Shown here piece by piece: positions 38,107 through 47,186 of a DNA stretch of 64,000 nucleotides. Under the pieces are notes generated by a model. The model saw nothing but the letters and a program-made list of their open reading frames with translations. It was not told where the DNA came from and did no database searches. Every line of letters begins with the position of its first letter. The first letter of the stretch is position 1. Position numbers and translations under genes: made by a program. Source of the stretch: Emiliania huxleyi CCMP1516 (taxonomy: Eukaryota > Haptophyta > Isochrysidales > Noelaerhabdaceae); assembly GCF_000372725.1 (NCBI RefSeq), contig NW_005196603.1, positions 125,489-189,488 on the forward strand. Direction: 5' to 3'.

Positions 38107-39348
38107 TCAGATCACGTCGTGCCTGATGAAGATGTGCTCGCCGCGCTCTGCCGCCACAGAGAAGGCGAAGCGCATCTTCTCGTACTCGGTGAGCTCGAAG
38201 ACGTGTGCCTTCTCGAACGCCGCCACAAACTGCGAGCGCGTCGTGCACGCGCTCACGTCGAGCGGCGGAAGTGCCGAGCCGAGCCCTCGAGCGCGCGCCG
38301 CGAGCTCCTCCTCCGCTAACGCCCGCAGCTCATCAAGCGTCATGCTCGATGGCTCGCCCACCTTGTTGACGAGCTCGGAGCTGTTGAGCTTCGCGGCCTC
38401 CTCGAGCCGCCCGAGCGCGTAACGTAACGCCGCCATGCGATCGGTGCGGGCCTCGTAGTCGCTGTACTCGTTGTACGACGTGCGCTGCCGCACGTGGCGC
38501 GAGCCGTAGCATCCGTAGCCATCAAAGTCGTCATAGTCGGCTCGCTCGCTGTTGGGATCCCAGCACGGGCAGCAGCGCTCGTGCAGCGGCTCTCCGTCCG
38601 AGTAGTAGTCCTCGTCGTCCTCCTCGACTTCAGCGGCCGCGCCGCACGTGCACGTCGGATTTGCGAGCGCCTCCAGCTCTGCGCTCAGACCTTCCGTCGT
38701 CCGGTGAAGGTCCTGCTCCAGCTGCTCGACGCTGCCGCTGCGCAGTAAGTTCTGGAGCGCATCCACATTCAGAGCTGGGCTGCTGAGGCCCATGTGCGCT
38801 GTGCACATGCTGCCAGGGTGGCAACTAGCTTCGTCGAGGCACCATTTGATGCGGTCGACAATGTCGACAGGAAACATGTCGAGCGGCGCCGCGGCCTTTT
38901 CGTGGAAGGCGACGGCGAAAGCGGCTGGATCGGTGACGTGCACATAGTCAGTGCCCTCGCATTCGTCGTGCAACTCGGACGGGCAGTGCGGCACGAGACG
39001 CTTGCTCGCCACGTCCCATAGGAGGTCGCTGTGGTCAAATCGCATTGACTGGCACAGCGCGACCGGCTTCACTGTTGCCTCTGCTGCGGCAAGCGCTGCC
39101 TCACGCGCACGCTCCTGCAGCACGTATGCGTGGTGCGCGAAGTGGCAGCCGCGACCGTACGGGCAGGTGCCACTCGCACTGAAGTGATTGCAGGCCCGTG
39201 CATGCGGCCGCAGCACTGCCGTGTTGTCCATGTCGTCCGGCAGCCCTGTGCCCGTATCGTCGGGTTCGTTGTTGGTGGAGAGCTCAAAGAGCGTAGCCAC
39301 GTCGGCAGGAGTGCCGACGTGCACCGTGGTCGACGAGTCCCAGCCCAT
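38107..39348 (-). CDS. CCCH-type zinc-finger protein
   Basis: 413 residues from MGWDSSTTVHVGTPAD. The frame is open 165 codons upstream, but that part overlaps the divergent gene and has no domain. One C-x7-C-x5-C-x3-H finger is visible near residue 55 (ACNHFSASGTCPYGRGCHFAHH), a fold that usually binds RNA. The rest includes a conserved-looking middle (LCQSMRFDHSDLLWDVASKRL), cysteines (CTCG; CCPCWD), an acidic patch EEDDEDYYSDGE and a C-terminal helical region (FEKAHVFELTEYEKMRFAFS). An RNA-binding role is inferred from the finger only. Head-to-head with the Pop7-like gene, with 146 bp between starts. Confidence 0.7.
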   Translation of the reverse strand: MGWDSSTTVHVGTPADVATLFELSTNNEPDDTGTGLPDDMDNTAVLRPHARACNHFSASGTCPYGRGCHFAHHAYVLQERAREAALAAAEATVKPVALCQSMRFDHSDLLWDVASKRLVPHCPSELHDECEGTDYVHVTDPAAFAVAFHEKAAAPLDMFPVDIVDRIKWCLDEASCHPGSMCTAHMGLSSPALNVDALQNLLRSGSVEQLEQDLHRTTEGLSAELEALANPTCTCGAAAEVEEDDEDYYSDGEPLHERCCPCWDPNSERADYDDFDGYGCYGSRHVRQRTSYNEYSDYEARTDRMAALRYALGRLEEAAKLNSSELVNKVGEPSSMTLDELRALAEEELAARARGLGSALPPLDVSACTTRSQFVAAFEKAHVFELTEYEKMRFAFSVAAERGEHIFIRHDVI

Positions 39349-39494
39349 CCTCGATGTGCGCGTGCGTTCGCGGGAGAAATCCACGTGGGCGACCGGTGCG
39401 TCCGCGCCGCCCCCCGGAAGGTGCCTTGATGGCGTAAGAGGCGGCGATTTTTTCTTTTTTTGCCCGGTGCCGCCGCGATTTCTTTGTTCGATCG
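39349..39494. promoter_or_regulatory. 146-bp bidirectional promoter
   Basis: The CCCH gene (minus) and the Pop7-like gene (plus) start 146 bp apart, so this spacer must drive both. It contains a pyrimidine tract GATTTTTTCTTTTTTTGCCC (39448) and a GATCGATGC motif at the Pop7 start. Confidence 0.5.
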
Positions 39495-39874
39495 ATGCTG
39501 GGCGTGCCGCCGCAAGGCCCCGGGGGCACTCGCACTCCCACGCTCCGCGGCTCCAATCACCTGCTCGTCTCGCGCAGAGCAGGCGCGCCCTCCCTGCTCC
39601 GTCGCTCCCGCAAGCTGCTCGAGCGGTACGCGAGGTGCACCTGCACGGCCTCGGGGCGGCCATCGCACCGACCATCACCATCGCGGCCCAGCTGGTGCTC
39701 GAGTCGGGCGGCGCGCTCGCGGCGTCCGCTTCCACCTCGACCGAGACGCTGTTGGATCGGAGCATCGAAAGGCGGGGCGCACGAGGACGAGGACGTGGAC
39801 CGGTGGGCGGAGGAAGACGGCGAGGAGCGGGGAGTGTCTGCATCGCCAGACGATGCCCACGTATAACTCTCTGA
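39495..39874 (+). CDS. POP7: Pop7/Rpp20-like Alba-domain subunit of RNase P/MRP
   Basis: The first frame gives MLGVPPQGPGGTRTP...SLLRRSRKLLER, like the Pop7 start with its L-x-R-x-x-K-L-L helix. A second frame then gives VREVHLHGLGAAIAPTITI, then AAQLVLESGG and ASTSTETLLD. Human POP7 reads SEIYIHGLGLAINRAINIAL and ANTSTVELVD in the same order and spacing. The frame change lies near 39625 in a GCG-rich stretch, and the end of the gene is in doubt (stops at 39847-39874 depending on frame). Sequencing error is the simplest explanation. Pop7 with Pop6 binds RNase P/MRP RNA and acts in tRNA and rRNA processing in the nucleus. Confidence 0.55.
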
Positions 39875-40577
39875 GCGTCGCCCCCCCCCCCACGCCGCCT
39901 GACCCCGGCGGGCTGGTTGTCACACAGTCACAGACCCCGCCTGTGCGGCATCGGGCAGTCAACCCTTCCCACCTGGCGCTACGCCACATCGCCCCCCGGC
40001 GCCCTTGGCGCCGCCCCCGTACCCTCCAGGCAAAGCCCCACGTCACCCTCCGCCGTCGCCGCCGCCACCGTCGACGCCACCATCGTCGCCACCGTTTCCG
40101 CCGTTGTCGCCGTCGCCGTCGCCGCCGCCACCCCGTCCAACATGCCCGGGACTTCCCGGCAACAAACCTGCCGCATGTGCTTCTGCACCATGTTGTAATC
40201 CAACCACCAACCCACCCCAGGCGTGCCCGGACAGATCGCCGTGTTGCGACTGCGGCGCTACAGCATGCCAGTGTCCGCCGTCGAACTGAACTTTGAGCCC
40301 AGCCCGGAGTTACCACGCGACGGAGTCGTGCCTTCAGTACCGAATGCTGTGGCCGCAAGGCATGGTGGTGGCCCTGGTGCGTGCGGCCCAGTCTAGCGCG
40401 CGTGCAGCCTGTGCTTTTGGTTGATCCACCCGCGGGAGGGAGGACGGTTTGACCCAACCGCGGGTGTGTATCTGGGGGGCGGAGGTCTGCTCCGGGGAGC
40501 CGTGCCTGGTCCGCCGGTCCTCGCTTAAGTGTATGTATGTATGTAGAGGAAGGTGAATAACAGTCAGGCGTACACGT
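39875..40577. other. intergenic region with a proline-rich frame
   Basis: Apart from the possible proline-rich peptide, I see nothing coding. A GTATGTATGTATGT repeat sits near 40532. Confidence 0.4.
40005..40289 (+). CDS. possible proline-rich, cysteine-rich wall-type peptide
   Basis: 95 residues. A Pro/Ser run (PPPSPPPPSTPPSSPPFPPL) is followed by a compact cysteine-rich end (CASAPCCNPTTN, then CPDRSPCCDCGATACQC). The layout resembles extensin or pherophorin-like linkers and small secreted proteins of algae. There is no signal peptide at this start and the gene may be part of a larger spliced product. The opposite strand also stays open, so this is tentative. Confidence 0.3.
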   Translation: MAPPPYPPGKAPRHPPPSPPPPSTPPSSPPFPPLSPSPSPPPPRPTCPGLPGNKPAACASAPCCNPTTNPPQACPDRSPCCDCGATACQCPPSN

Positions 40578-40746
40578 CGTGCAAGCCCCACCCGGCTGGC
40601 GAGTGGGCTTGGGGGCGAGCCGCCCTGCTTGCTCTAGGTGAAACGTCTAAAGGACGAAGATACACGAGGGTGCGACCAACTCCGCACGACGGGCGGAGAA
40701 GACGGGCACTAGACCAGGGAGGACTGGGAGAGTGTGAATGGAGGGA
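40578..40746 (-). repeat. LTR core, 3' copy
   Basis: 169 bp identical to 41183-41351 as read by eye; similarity weakens but continues about 15 bp beyond 40746. Confidence 0.85.
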
Positions 40747-41182
40747 CACGTGTGGTTCAGACGTCCCCCCCCTCGACGTAGTCGACGGTCACTAACATGG
40801 AAAAGGGAGGAAGGTGTCCCTCTCGATGGAGCATGGAACATGCATGAGGAGAGTCCGTGGCTCTCGGGAGGCGCGCGACGCGGGGGCGTGGCGAGCGCTC
40901 ATGGCTCGGCGAAGGAGACTTGCTTCCCGTCTGATGGGGAAGGAGGCTCCTTGACATTCATGATCTTGTCTCGCAGCTCGAAGAAGCGCTGGGGCTTGAG
41001 CGGCTTCGTGAAGCGGTAGTCCGCGAGATTCTCGTCGCTGCGGACGAGAAGGGGACGCAAACCCGTACGACCGCCCCGACGGCGTCGCTGCACACCTCTG
41101 CCCTGCCGATCTCTCCGAGCTCCTTCGGCTCACCGTCGCTCGCGAGCATCGACGCGAGCATGGGCGCATCCCGCCGCTACCA

Positions 41183-41351
41183 CGTGCAAGCCCCACCCGG
41201 CTGGCGAGTGGGCTTGGGGGCGAGCCGCCCTGCTTGCTCTAGGTGAAACGTCTAAAGGACGAAGATACACGAGGGTGCGACCAACTCCGCACGACGGGCG
41301 GAGAAGACGGGCACTAGACCAGGGAGGACTGGGAGAGTGTGAATGGAGGGA
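41183..41351 (-). repeat. LTR core, 5' copy
   Basis: 169 bp identical to 40578-40746 as read by eye; followed on the minus strand by the primer-binding-site-like sequence. Confidence 0.85.
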
Positions 41352-41552
41352 AAGTGCGGTTCGATGCACATCACTCAGGGCCACGTCCCCCCTGTCGCCC
41401 CCCCCAGCACCCCCAAGCGCCAAGGTGCCAAGGGCACAAACAACAGCACACAAACAAACACAAACAGGCGACAGGGGGTAACGTCTCGTGTGAGGCTAGA
41501 GCAGTGTAGCTGGTGTAAGACTGGACGGCATTGGGGGCCAGCATCCGTGGCT

Positions 41553-42197
41553 TCACATGAAGTCTGCGATGACGCCCGATGCCGCAAGAAGAAGTGCGCC
41601 CCAATGTGACCAGAACTCTGACTCTGGGGGCGTGGGGCATTCCCCGCCAAGGTCATAGCTCTTAGCGATGATGAGGCAGGCGTTTCCGGCCGCATGAAAA
41701 ATCGGAACACCATAAACTTCTGCAACGCCGCCGCCCTTGTTGTAGTACGACCCGCTTCCCCCGCCGCTTGCGCATGGATCGACCGAGCAGGGCAGGGCCG
41801 CGCACATCTGAGGATGGAACGAGTGGTTGCGGCATTTGGTGTGCTCGACGTGATGTATCACCAGGACGACGATCGCAGTGTAGAATGCCATCCACTTGAG
41901 CACCCAGGACTGGCCAGCCTGAGCCTCGCCCGAGCCTGGTTCAACGTCCGCTGCTCCTGCAAAGATGTTGACCATCCACTCGAGGTAGCCCAAGTCCAGG
42001 AGACCAAGAGAGAGGAACGAAAAAAACATACCGCATTTGGCGGCGCGCTCTCTCTCTTCCAAAGCGTTGTATCCTGTGGTTCTCTTGCCCATGTTGTCGG
42101 CGAGTCGGGGCCCACGAATAGGAGGACGTTCGCTGGAGGCGGAACTATCCCTCGGCCGGCCTCGAACTACGACTGTAGTGTTTACTTGCTGGCCCAT
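41553..42197 (-). CDS. small multi-pass membrane protein of unknown function
   Basis: 214 residues, start MGQQVNTT (a later in-frame start, MGKRTTGYNALEERERAAKC, is also plausible). Two clear membrane helices are seen (MFFSFLSLGLLDLGYLEWMV and LKWMAFYTAIVVLVIHHVEH), and a C-terminal hydrophobic segment (WGALLLAASGVIAD) may be a third. A cysteine pair (CAALPCSVDPCASGG) lies between helices two and three. No family recognised. It diverges from the ERMP1-like gene, 234 bp apart. Confidence 0.55.
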   Translation of the reverse strand: MGQQVNTTVVVRGRPRDSSASSERPPIRGPRLADNMGKRTTGYNALEERERAAKCGMFFSFLSLGLLDLGYLEWMVNIFAGAADVEPGSGEAQAGQSWVLKWMAFYTAIVVLVIHHVEHTKCRNHSFHPQMCAALPCSVDPCASGGGSGSYYNKGGGVAEVYGVPIFHAAGNACLIIAKSYDLGGECPTPPESEFWSHWGALLLAASGVIADFM

Positions 42198-42431
42198 TCC
42201 CTGCGAATCTTTGTACCTTGAGTGGCGCTGAATGGGTGTACTCGGTGAGGAAGTGTCTGATTGTGGCAGTCTAGTCTAGCGAGCGAGCGTGCGTGCAGCG
42301 GTGCCGGTGGCTGGTGAGAGAGTGTTAGCACTCGCTGAGCCACGGCAAACAAAAAACGGGCACATCAACCTCGAGACCTCGAGACACAGGCTGGACGGCG
42401 TGCGCCACAATTTGTGGCGTCCACTTTGCAA
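42198..42431. promoter_or_regulatory. divergent promoter spacer
   Basis: 234 bp between divergent starts of the membrane protein and the ERMP1-like gene. No specific element recognised. Confidence 0.35.
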
Positions 42432-45400
42432 ATGGCGCGTGCTACTCGTGTGTCTGCACCCCGGAAGGCGCTGCTGCTCGCCGGCGCTATCCTCGCCTGT
42501 CTCGCGCACAACCTCGTGCTCGCCCCGCTGGTCCACGCGGCGCCGTCCGCTGCGGCTGCGCCGGGCTTCGACACCGCCGAGGCGCAGCGGCTGCTCCTCG
42601 CGCTCTGCGTCGGTGGGCCACGCATCGCGGGCTCGCAGGCGGCGTCGGCCGCCGTGGCGTTGCTCCTTCGCGAGCTCGGCGCCGTGAGCGAGTTGGCCAG
42701 GGCTGCCGGCGCCACGCTCGAGTTTGAGGCGGTCGACTCTGGGCATGGCTCCTTTGAGACGGACTTTCTCGACGGGTTCACAAACTCTTACCAGGGCGTG
42801 GTCTCGGTCGCGGCGCGGCTCACCTGGCCTGGCGCGGCGCGTGAGGCGGTGCTCCTCTCGAGCCACTTCGACACCTGGTCGAGCTCGCCCGGCGCGTCAG
42901 ACGACGCGGTGCACGTCGCCACCACGGTCGGTGTGCTCCGCGCCCTCGCCGCCGGACCGGCGCGAGGCGTGAGCGTGCTCGCCTTCTTCTCGGGAGCCGA
43001 GGAGTCGAACTGGGTCGCGGCGCACGCGTTTGCGACGCGGCACCGCTGGGCGGCCGACTACCGCGCGGTGCTCAACCTCGAGGCGATCGGCGCCGGAGGC
43101 GACCTCGTCGCCTTCCAGATGGGGCCGCGTGCCGGCTGGCTCGCTTCTGCGCTCGGCGACGCCGGCACGCAACGCGGCTCCGTCTTCGCGCACGACCTCT
43201 TCCAGATCCCCGGGTTTCCGGCCGGCGACGACTTCAAGACGCTCGTCGCGCACGCACCGCACCGCGGTGGCGCCGTCCGCGTCACCGGCGCTCCTCTTTC
43301 CCACACCTCGGCCCGACCCCGCCCCTTCCACGCCTCGGCCGGACCCCGCCAACCCTTCCTCGCCTCGGCCCGACCCCCACCCCCGCCCCCTCCGCCTCCG
43401 CCCCGACGCCGCCTCGCCGCCCCTCGCCGCCCTCTCCCCGCAGGCGTCGATTTTGCCACCATCGAGGCCGGCTACCACTACCACACGCCGCTCGACCAGC
43501 CAGTCGACACCGGGGGCTACCCGCAGATGCGCTCCCACGGTGCGCGGCGTGTGCCAACAGCATCGCGCGGCGCAGCACCCACCCGCCACCCGCCCGCCAC
43601 CCGCCCGGCGCAGGCGAGGGGCTGCTCGCAAAGACCCGCGCCGCGATGGCGGGGCTGCGGCGCGAGCTGGACGCTGCCGCGGCGGACGGCGGCAACGGCG
43701 GCGCGGCGGGCGGCGAGCGCGGTGCGAGGGCGCCGCACGAGAACGAGCAGACGGTCGACGGGCCGTCGGACGTCGTCTACTTCGACCTCTACGGGCTCGC
43801 GTGGGTCACCTACTCCGCCTCGACCGGCGTGTGGCTACACCTGCTCGCAGCCGCCACCGCCCTCGGAGCCATCGCCGTGACCGGCGCAGGGCCGAGCCGC
43901 GCGGCCGCCGAGCTCGCCGCGATGGTCGGCGCGCTGCTCGCCGCGGCCCTCGTCGGCGGCCTCGTCGCAGCCGTCCACCCGCTCGCCACGTACGGCCGCC
44001 CCGCGCTCGCCGCCGGCGCCTACGGCGGGAGCGCGCTCGCCGTCTCACTCGCGGTGCGGCTCCGCCTCAGCCGGCGGGCGGGCGCGCCGGAGCCCGCCGA
44101 GTCAGGAAAGGCAGGCAGGGCGGCCAGCAAGGCAGGCAAGGCGGCCAGCAAGGCAGGCAAGGCGGCCACGGAGGCCAAGGGCGCCCGGCTGCTCGTTTCC
44201 GCGCCCTCCTCCGCCGCCGTGGCCGCCGGCGCCACTCCTGGCGAGGGGTCGCGCCGCGCCGCCGCCGCGGCGCTCGTCCCGTGGCTGCTCGCGCTGCTCC
44301 CGATGCAGGCGTGTGGGCTCGGTTCGGCCTACCTCCCGGCGTACTACCTCGGCGTCAACGGCGCCGCCCTCCTCGGCGCCGCCGTGGTGGCTGTGTCTTC
44401 GCCCGCCGCCGCCGCGGCGCTGCAGCTGTGCGGCGCACTGCTGCCGACCGTGCACGCGGCGGAGCTCTGCCGACAGCTCATCGCCGTGCTCCTCCCCATC
44501 ACTGCCCGCTCCGGCGCGGTCTTGCCGACCGACCCGCTCGTCGCCGTCGTCTACGCCGTCACCGCCGTTTGCACATCGTCGGTGCTGGTCGCGCCGTTGC
44601 CGCGCCGGGTCGCGGCTCGCTCCGCCGGCGGACTCGGCCTCGTGGCGGTGTGCTGTGTGTGCTTCGCCCTCGGCTCTCGCGCGAGCCCTTTCACCGACGC
44701 GACGCCAAAGCGGCTCGTGGTGCAGCACATCTACCGCGAGCTGGAGGGCGCGCCGCACTCGTCTGGCCTCTGGGTCTCCGCCTTCGACTTCTCCGGCCTG
44801 CGCGAGCTGCGCGAGACGCCCGCCGCCGCCGCGTTGTTGCCCGCCGTCGCGGCGCGCACGCCGTACGCGTGCGACCTCGACCCGCATACGCCCGCGCCGC
44901 CGCCGGCCGCCGGCCGACTCCTCTTCGACCCGCCCGTGCGGCCGACGGGCTGCTACCTCTCGCTCCCCTTCTATTTCCCGCTCGGCGGCGTGCTCGGCAC
45001 GCCCGACGGCCAGGGCGCCGTCTTTGCCACCACTGTGGCCGGCCGGAGCGTCAAACCGCCCCCCATCCCGCAGCGCAAGCGCGTGCGCATCGAGCGCACG
45101 GGCGCCGCGCCGGGCCCGGAGCCGGGATCACGCACCCTCTCGCTCCGCGTGAGCGGCCCGAGCCACATGGGCGTCGCCGCGCCCGAGACGAGGCTGCTCG
45201 CGTGGTCGTTCGCGGCGGCGGAGGCGCCGCGGCCGCCCGTGCCGCGCCGCTCACCCTTCGCCCCCGACGAGCGCCTCCACTTTGCCTTCCTCACCTGCGG
45301 CAGCGGCGGCGGCGCGGAGCCGTGCTTGTGGGACCTCACGCTGGTGGTCAACGGCTCGGCGCCGCTGCCTCTCGCCGTGACCGGCCACTACCCCGACATT

Positions 45401-45535
45401 GCCGACACTCCCGAGCTCGAGGCCCTCTCCGAGGCTCTTCCCACCGAGCTGCGCGCCGACTGGCACTGGTTCAGCTCAATGGTTCAACGGGTCGACCTGC
45501 CGGTGGGGGGCGCGGAGACTGTGGCGTACTCGTAG
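42432..45535 (+). CDS. ERMP1: ERMP1/FXNA-like M28 metallopeptidase
   Basis: Three exons: 42432-43266, 43444-43539 and 43614-45535, together 951 codons (950 residues); human ERMP1 is about 900. Both introns are GT-AG, and joining restores HRGVDFATIEAGYHYHTPLD and then RSHGEGLLAKTRAAM. Starts MARATRVSAPRKAL with a membrane helix (LLLAGAILACLAHNLVLAPL). M28 zinc ligands are visible: SSHFDTW (His), GASDDAV (bridging Asp), SGAEESNW (Glu-Glu, catalytic and metal), LNLEAIG (metal Glu/Asp position) and the final His in GYHYHT. The C-terminal half holds about nine membrane helices and a luminal tail. ERMP1 is an ER-membrane peptidase; the substrate is unknown. Intron 1 (177 bp) is filled with CCTCGGCC[C/G]GACCCC repeats. 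Confidence 0.85.
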
Positions 45536-45969
45536 GGCGACCTCGATGGGCAGCGGTTGATGGCCAGAGGCCGAGCGCCGCTGCGCGCTGGACGGTATTG
45601 AGTTGAAATGGTGCGTTGGCTGACGCGTGACGGACGAAGCCGCACGAGGTGTGTCTGAAGGTGCTGTGGCCTGTGTGGTGTGGGGAACCTTGCACGCGAG
45701 CGGAATGCGAACCCTCGGGACCACCTCAAATATTTGAGCAATATCGAATATCATAAAAAAAGTGAGAGACAGGAGAGTTTCTTTTATGGGGCGATGGAGC
45801 CGCAGGAGATGGCGCGACCTACTACTATACAGGGCCCCGGGCGGGAGGCCGCTGTTGGGTGACCCGTACAAGCAGATTGGCGAGCGAGTAGTCCCCCCCC
45901 CCCCCCCCCAATGTCCGCAACCGACTGTATTTGCACATGTAGCTCAACCGAAACGCGGAGCTTGGGGGT
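45536..45969. other. intergenic spacer
   Basis: 434 bp between the ERMP1-like gene and the E2 gene. Contains an AT-rich block AATATTTGAGCAATATCGAA (45727) and a run of 17 C (45893-45909). No gene seen. Confidence 0.5.
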
Positions 45970-46680
45970 ATGATGTCTCCGGACCGCGGCCTTGCGGAGC
46001 GACGTCTGCGTGCCGACGTAAGGAGTATTGCCAGGATGACTAGTGAGCTCAGTGATCTGGGCACGGCCTCGCCAAGCAACGGAACAGGCGACGGAACAGG
46101 CGACGTCTTCGTGTGGCGTGCGTGCGTTTTTGGGCCCCAAGGCACCTCGCACGATGGCGGCATCTTCTATGCAAGGCTCTGCTTCCCCGACAATTACCCG
46201 TGGAAACCACCCGCCGTCAGTTTTACGCCGCCTCTGCCATTCCATCCGAACGTTGACGCATTTGGACGCGTCCCGACGGCTGCGTGGCTCTCGGCTGTCG
46301 CGACCGACAAGCAGAGGTCCCAGTGGACTTGTCCGGACCGGCTAGACGGCTGGAATCCATCGTGGAACGTCGTCAACGTGCTAAAGTGCTTGCAGGCCAT
46401 GCTGGCCACCCCACAACCTGCTTTCAGTGTCAACCCCGACGCATGCGGCGCAGAGCGATCTCGCAGACTCGCACGTGCAGCCGCCGATGCATCAGCTGAG
46501 GCTGCTGCAGAGGGTGACCGAAAGGACGCGCACCAGCCAGCCGCGCCGCCGCCGGCCACAACGCCGAAGCGCAGCGACGCCTGGCTACACGAGCGAGTTA
46601 AGGCGCTGATCTCGGGCTCGAACTCCCTTGACACGTCGCCAGTCTGGGTCTCAGCACTGGCCCCGGCCGCCTTGATGTAA
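45970..46680 (+). CDS. ubiquitin-conjugating enzyme E2 (UBC fold)
   Basis: 236 residues. UBC landmarks: LAERRLRADVRSIAR (helix 1), WRACVFGPQGTSHDGGIF, LCFPDNYPWKPPAVSFTPPL and FHPNVDAFGR (HPN motif), then WTCPDRLDGWNPSWNVVNVL. E2 enzymes carry activated ubiquitin or a ubiquitin-like protein on a cysteine. In most E2s the cysteine follows the HPN motif within about ten residues. Here the candidate WTC comes about 28 residues on, because of an 18-residue stretch (46270-46323). That stretch starts GTCCCG, ends TCCCAG and is 54 nt long, so it may be an in-frame intron; removing it gives GRWTCPDRLDGW. The tail is Ala/Pro-rich with a terminal hydrophobic end, like UBC6-type or UBE2J-type E2s but without a clear anchor. 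Confidence 0.8.
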   Translation: MMSPDRGLAERRLRADVRSIARMTSELSDLGTASPSNGTGDGTGDVFVWRACVFGPQGTSHDGGIFYARLCFPDNYPWKPPAVSFTPPLPFHPNVDAFGRVPTAAWLSAVATDKQRSQWTCPDRLDGWNPSWNVVNVLKCLQAMLATPQPAFSVNPDACGAERSRRLARAAADASAEAAAEGDRKDAHQPAAPPPATTPKRSDAWLHERVKALISGSNSLDTSPVWVSALAPAALM

Positions 46681-47186
46681 GCCTGCAGACCGTACTGGTT
46701 CAGGCGCGAGAGGAGGGGTAGCATCAGTAGCATTGCTCCACTAGCCCCGCTCCACCAGCCCAGCCAGCTCCGCCCGGCCACCAGAGGCGTCTCCGGCCGC
46801 GTCCGGCGGGCGCCCTCGTGCCCCGCGTGGTTTTATTACTCGTGTTGCATGCATCCTTCCTGTACTCGAGTAGCTTCTTTCACGGTCGCGAACGGGGAGA
46901 CGAGAGAGTTCGGCTTGTACCCGCCGCGAGAGTCCTAAAGCCGTAGGGCCTAGCGCTAGCCGCTACGGCTTTAGCCGCTAGACCTAGAGCTCCTTTTATG
47001 GTAGGAGCTAGGTCCTTAGGACGAAGTCCACCTTTTTACGGGCGCGCGGGGAGGGTTCACGCGCCGTCGCGGAGATTTATGTACTATTAGCGTATTCGAG
47101 CCGATTCTGGAGCTGTATCTGCTCACCTAGACGTACGAGCTTTCAGTATTCAGACCCATTCACCGTTCAGAGCACAGATGTACCAG
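46681..47186. other. convergent intergenic region with hairpin-rich block
   Basis: No gene seen. At 46935-46975 the sequence CTAAAGCCGTAG pairs with CTACGGCTTTAG across a CTAGCGCTAG core, and a second hairpin (GAGCTCC...GGAGCTAGG) follows to 47020. It could mark 3' ends of the converging E2 and ligase-fusion genes. Confidence 0.5.
46931..46975. repeat. 12-bp-stem hairpin
   Basis: Perfect 12-bp arms CTAAAGCCGTAG and CTACGGCTTTAG around a palindromic loop; adjacent to a second weaker hairpin. Confidence 0.65.

Larger units (their letters stand above)
40578..41366 (-). mobile_element. small deleted Ty1/copia LTR-retrotransposon derivative
   Basis: A fossil or non-autonomous element about 0.79 kb long. 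It has two identical 169-bp direct repeats (40578-40746 and 41183-41351), taken as the cores of its LTRs. A primer-binding-site-like TGGTAGCGGCGGGAT directly follows the upstream LTR on the minus strand (about 41169-41184). The tail of a copia RNase H domain (DENLADYRFTKPLKP, about 41030-40980) is present, and a purine-rich tract lies just before the other LTR (about 40768-40780). Most of gag-pol is absent, so the copy is broken. Identical LTRs point to a recent insertion. Confidence 0.65.

Noticed and set aside
42724-42972. Alternative small gene inside ERMP1 exon 1
   Set aside because: Out of frame with strong M28 zinc-ligand motifs on the same strand.
43030-45606. 858-codon plus-strand frame overlapping the ERMP1-like gene
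   Set aside because: It is an Arg-rich out-of-frame reading of exon sequence that carries M28 motifs and membrane helices in the chosen frame.
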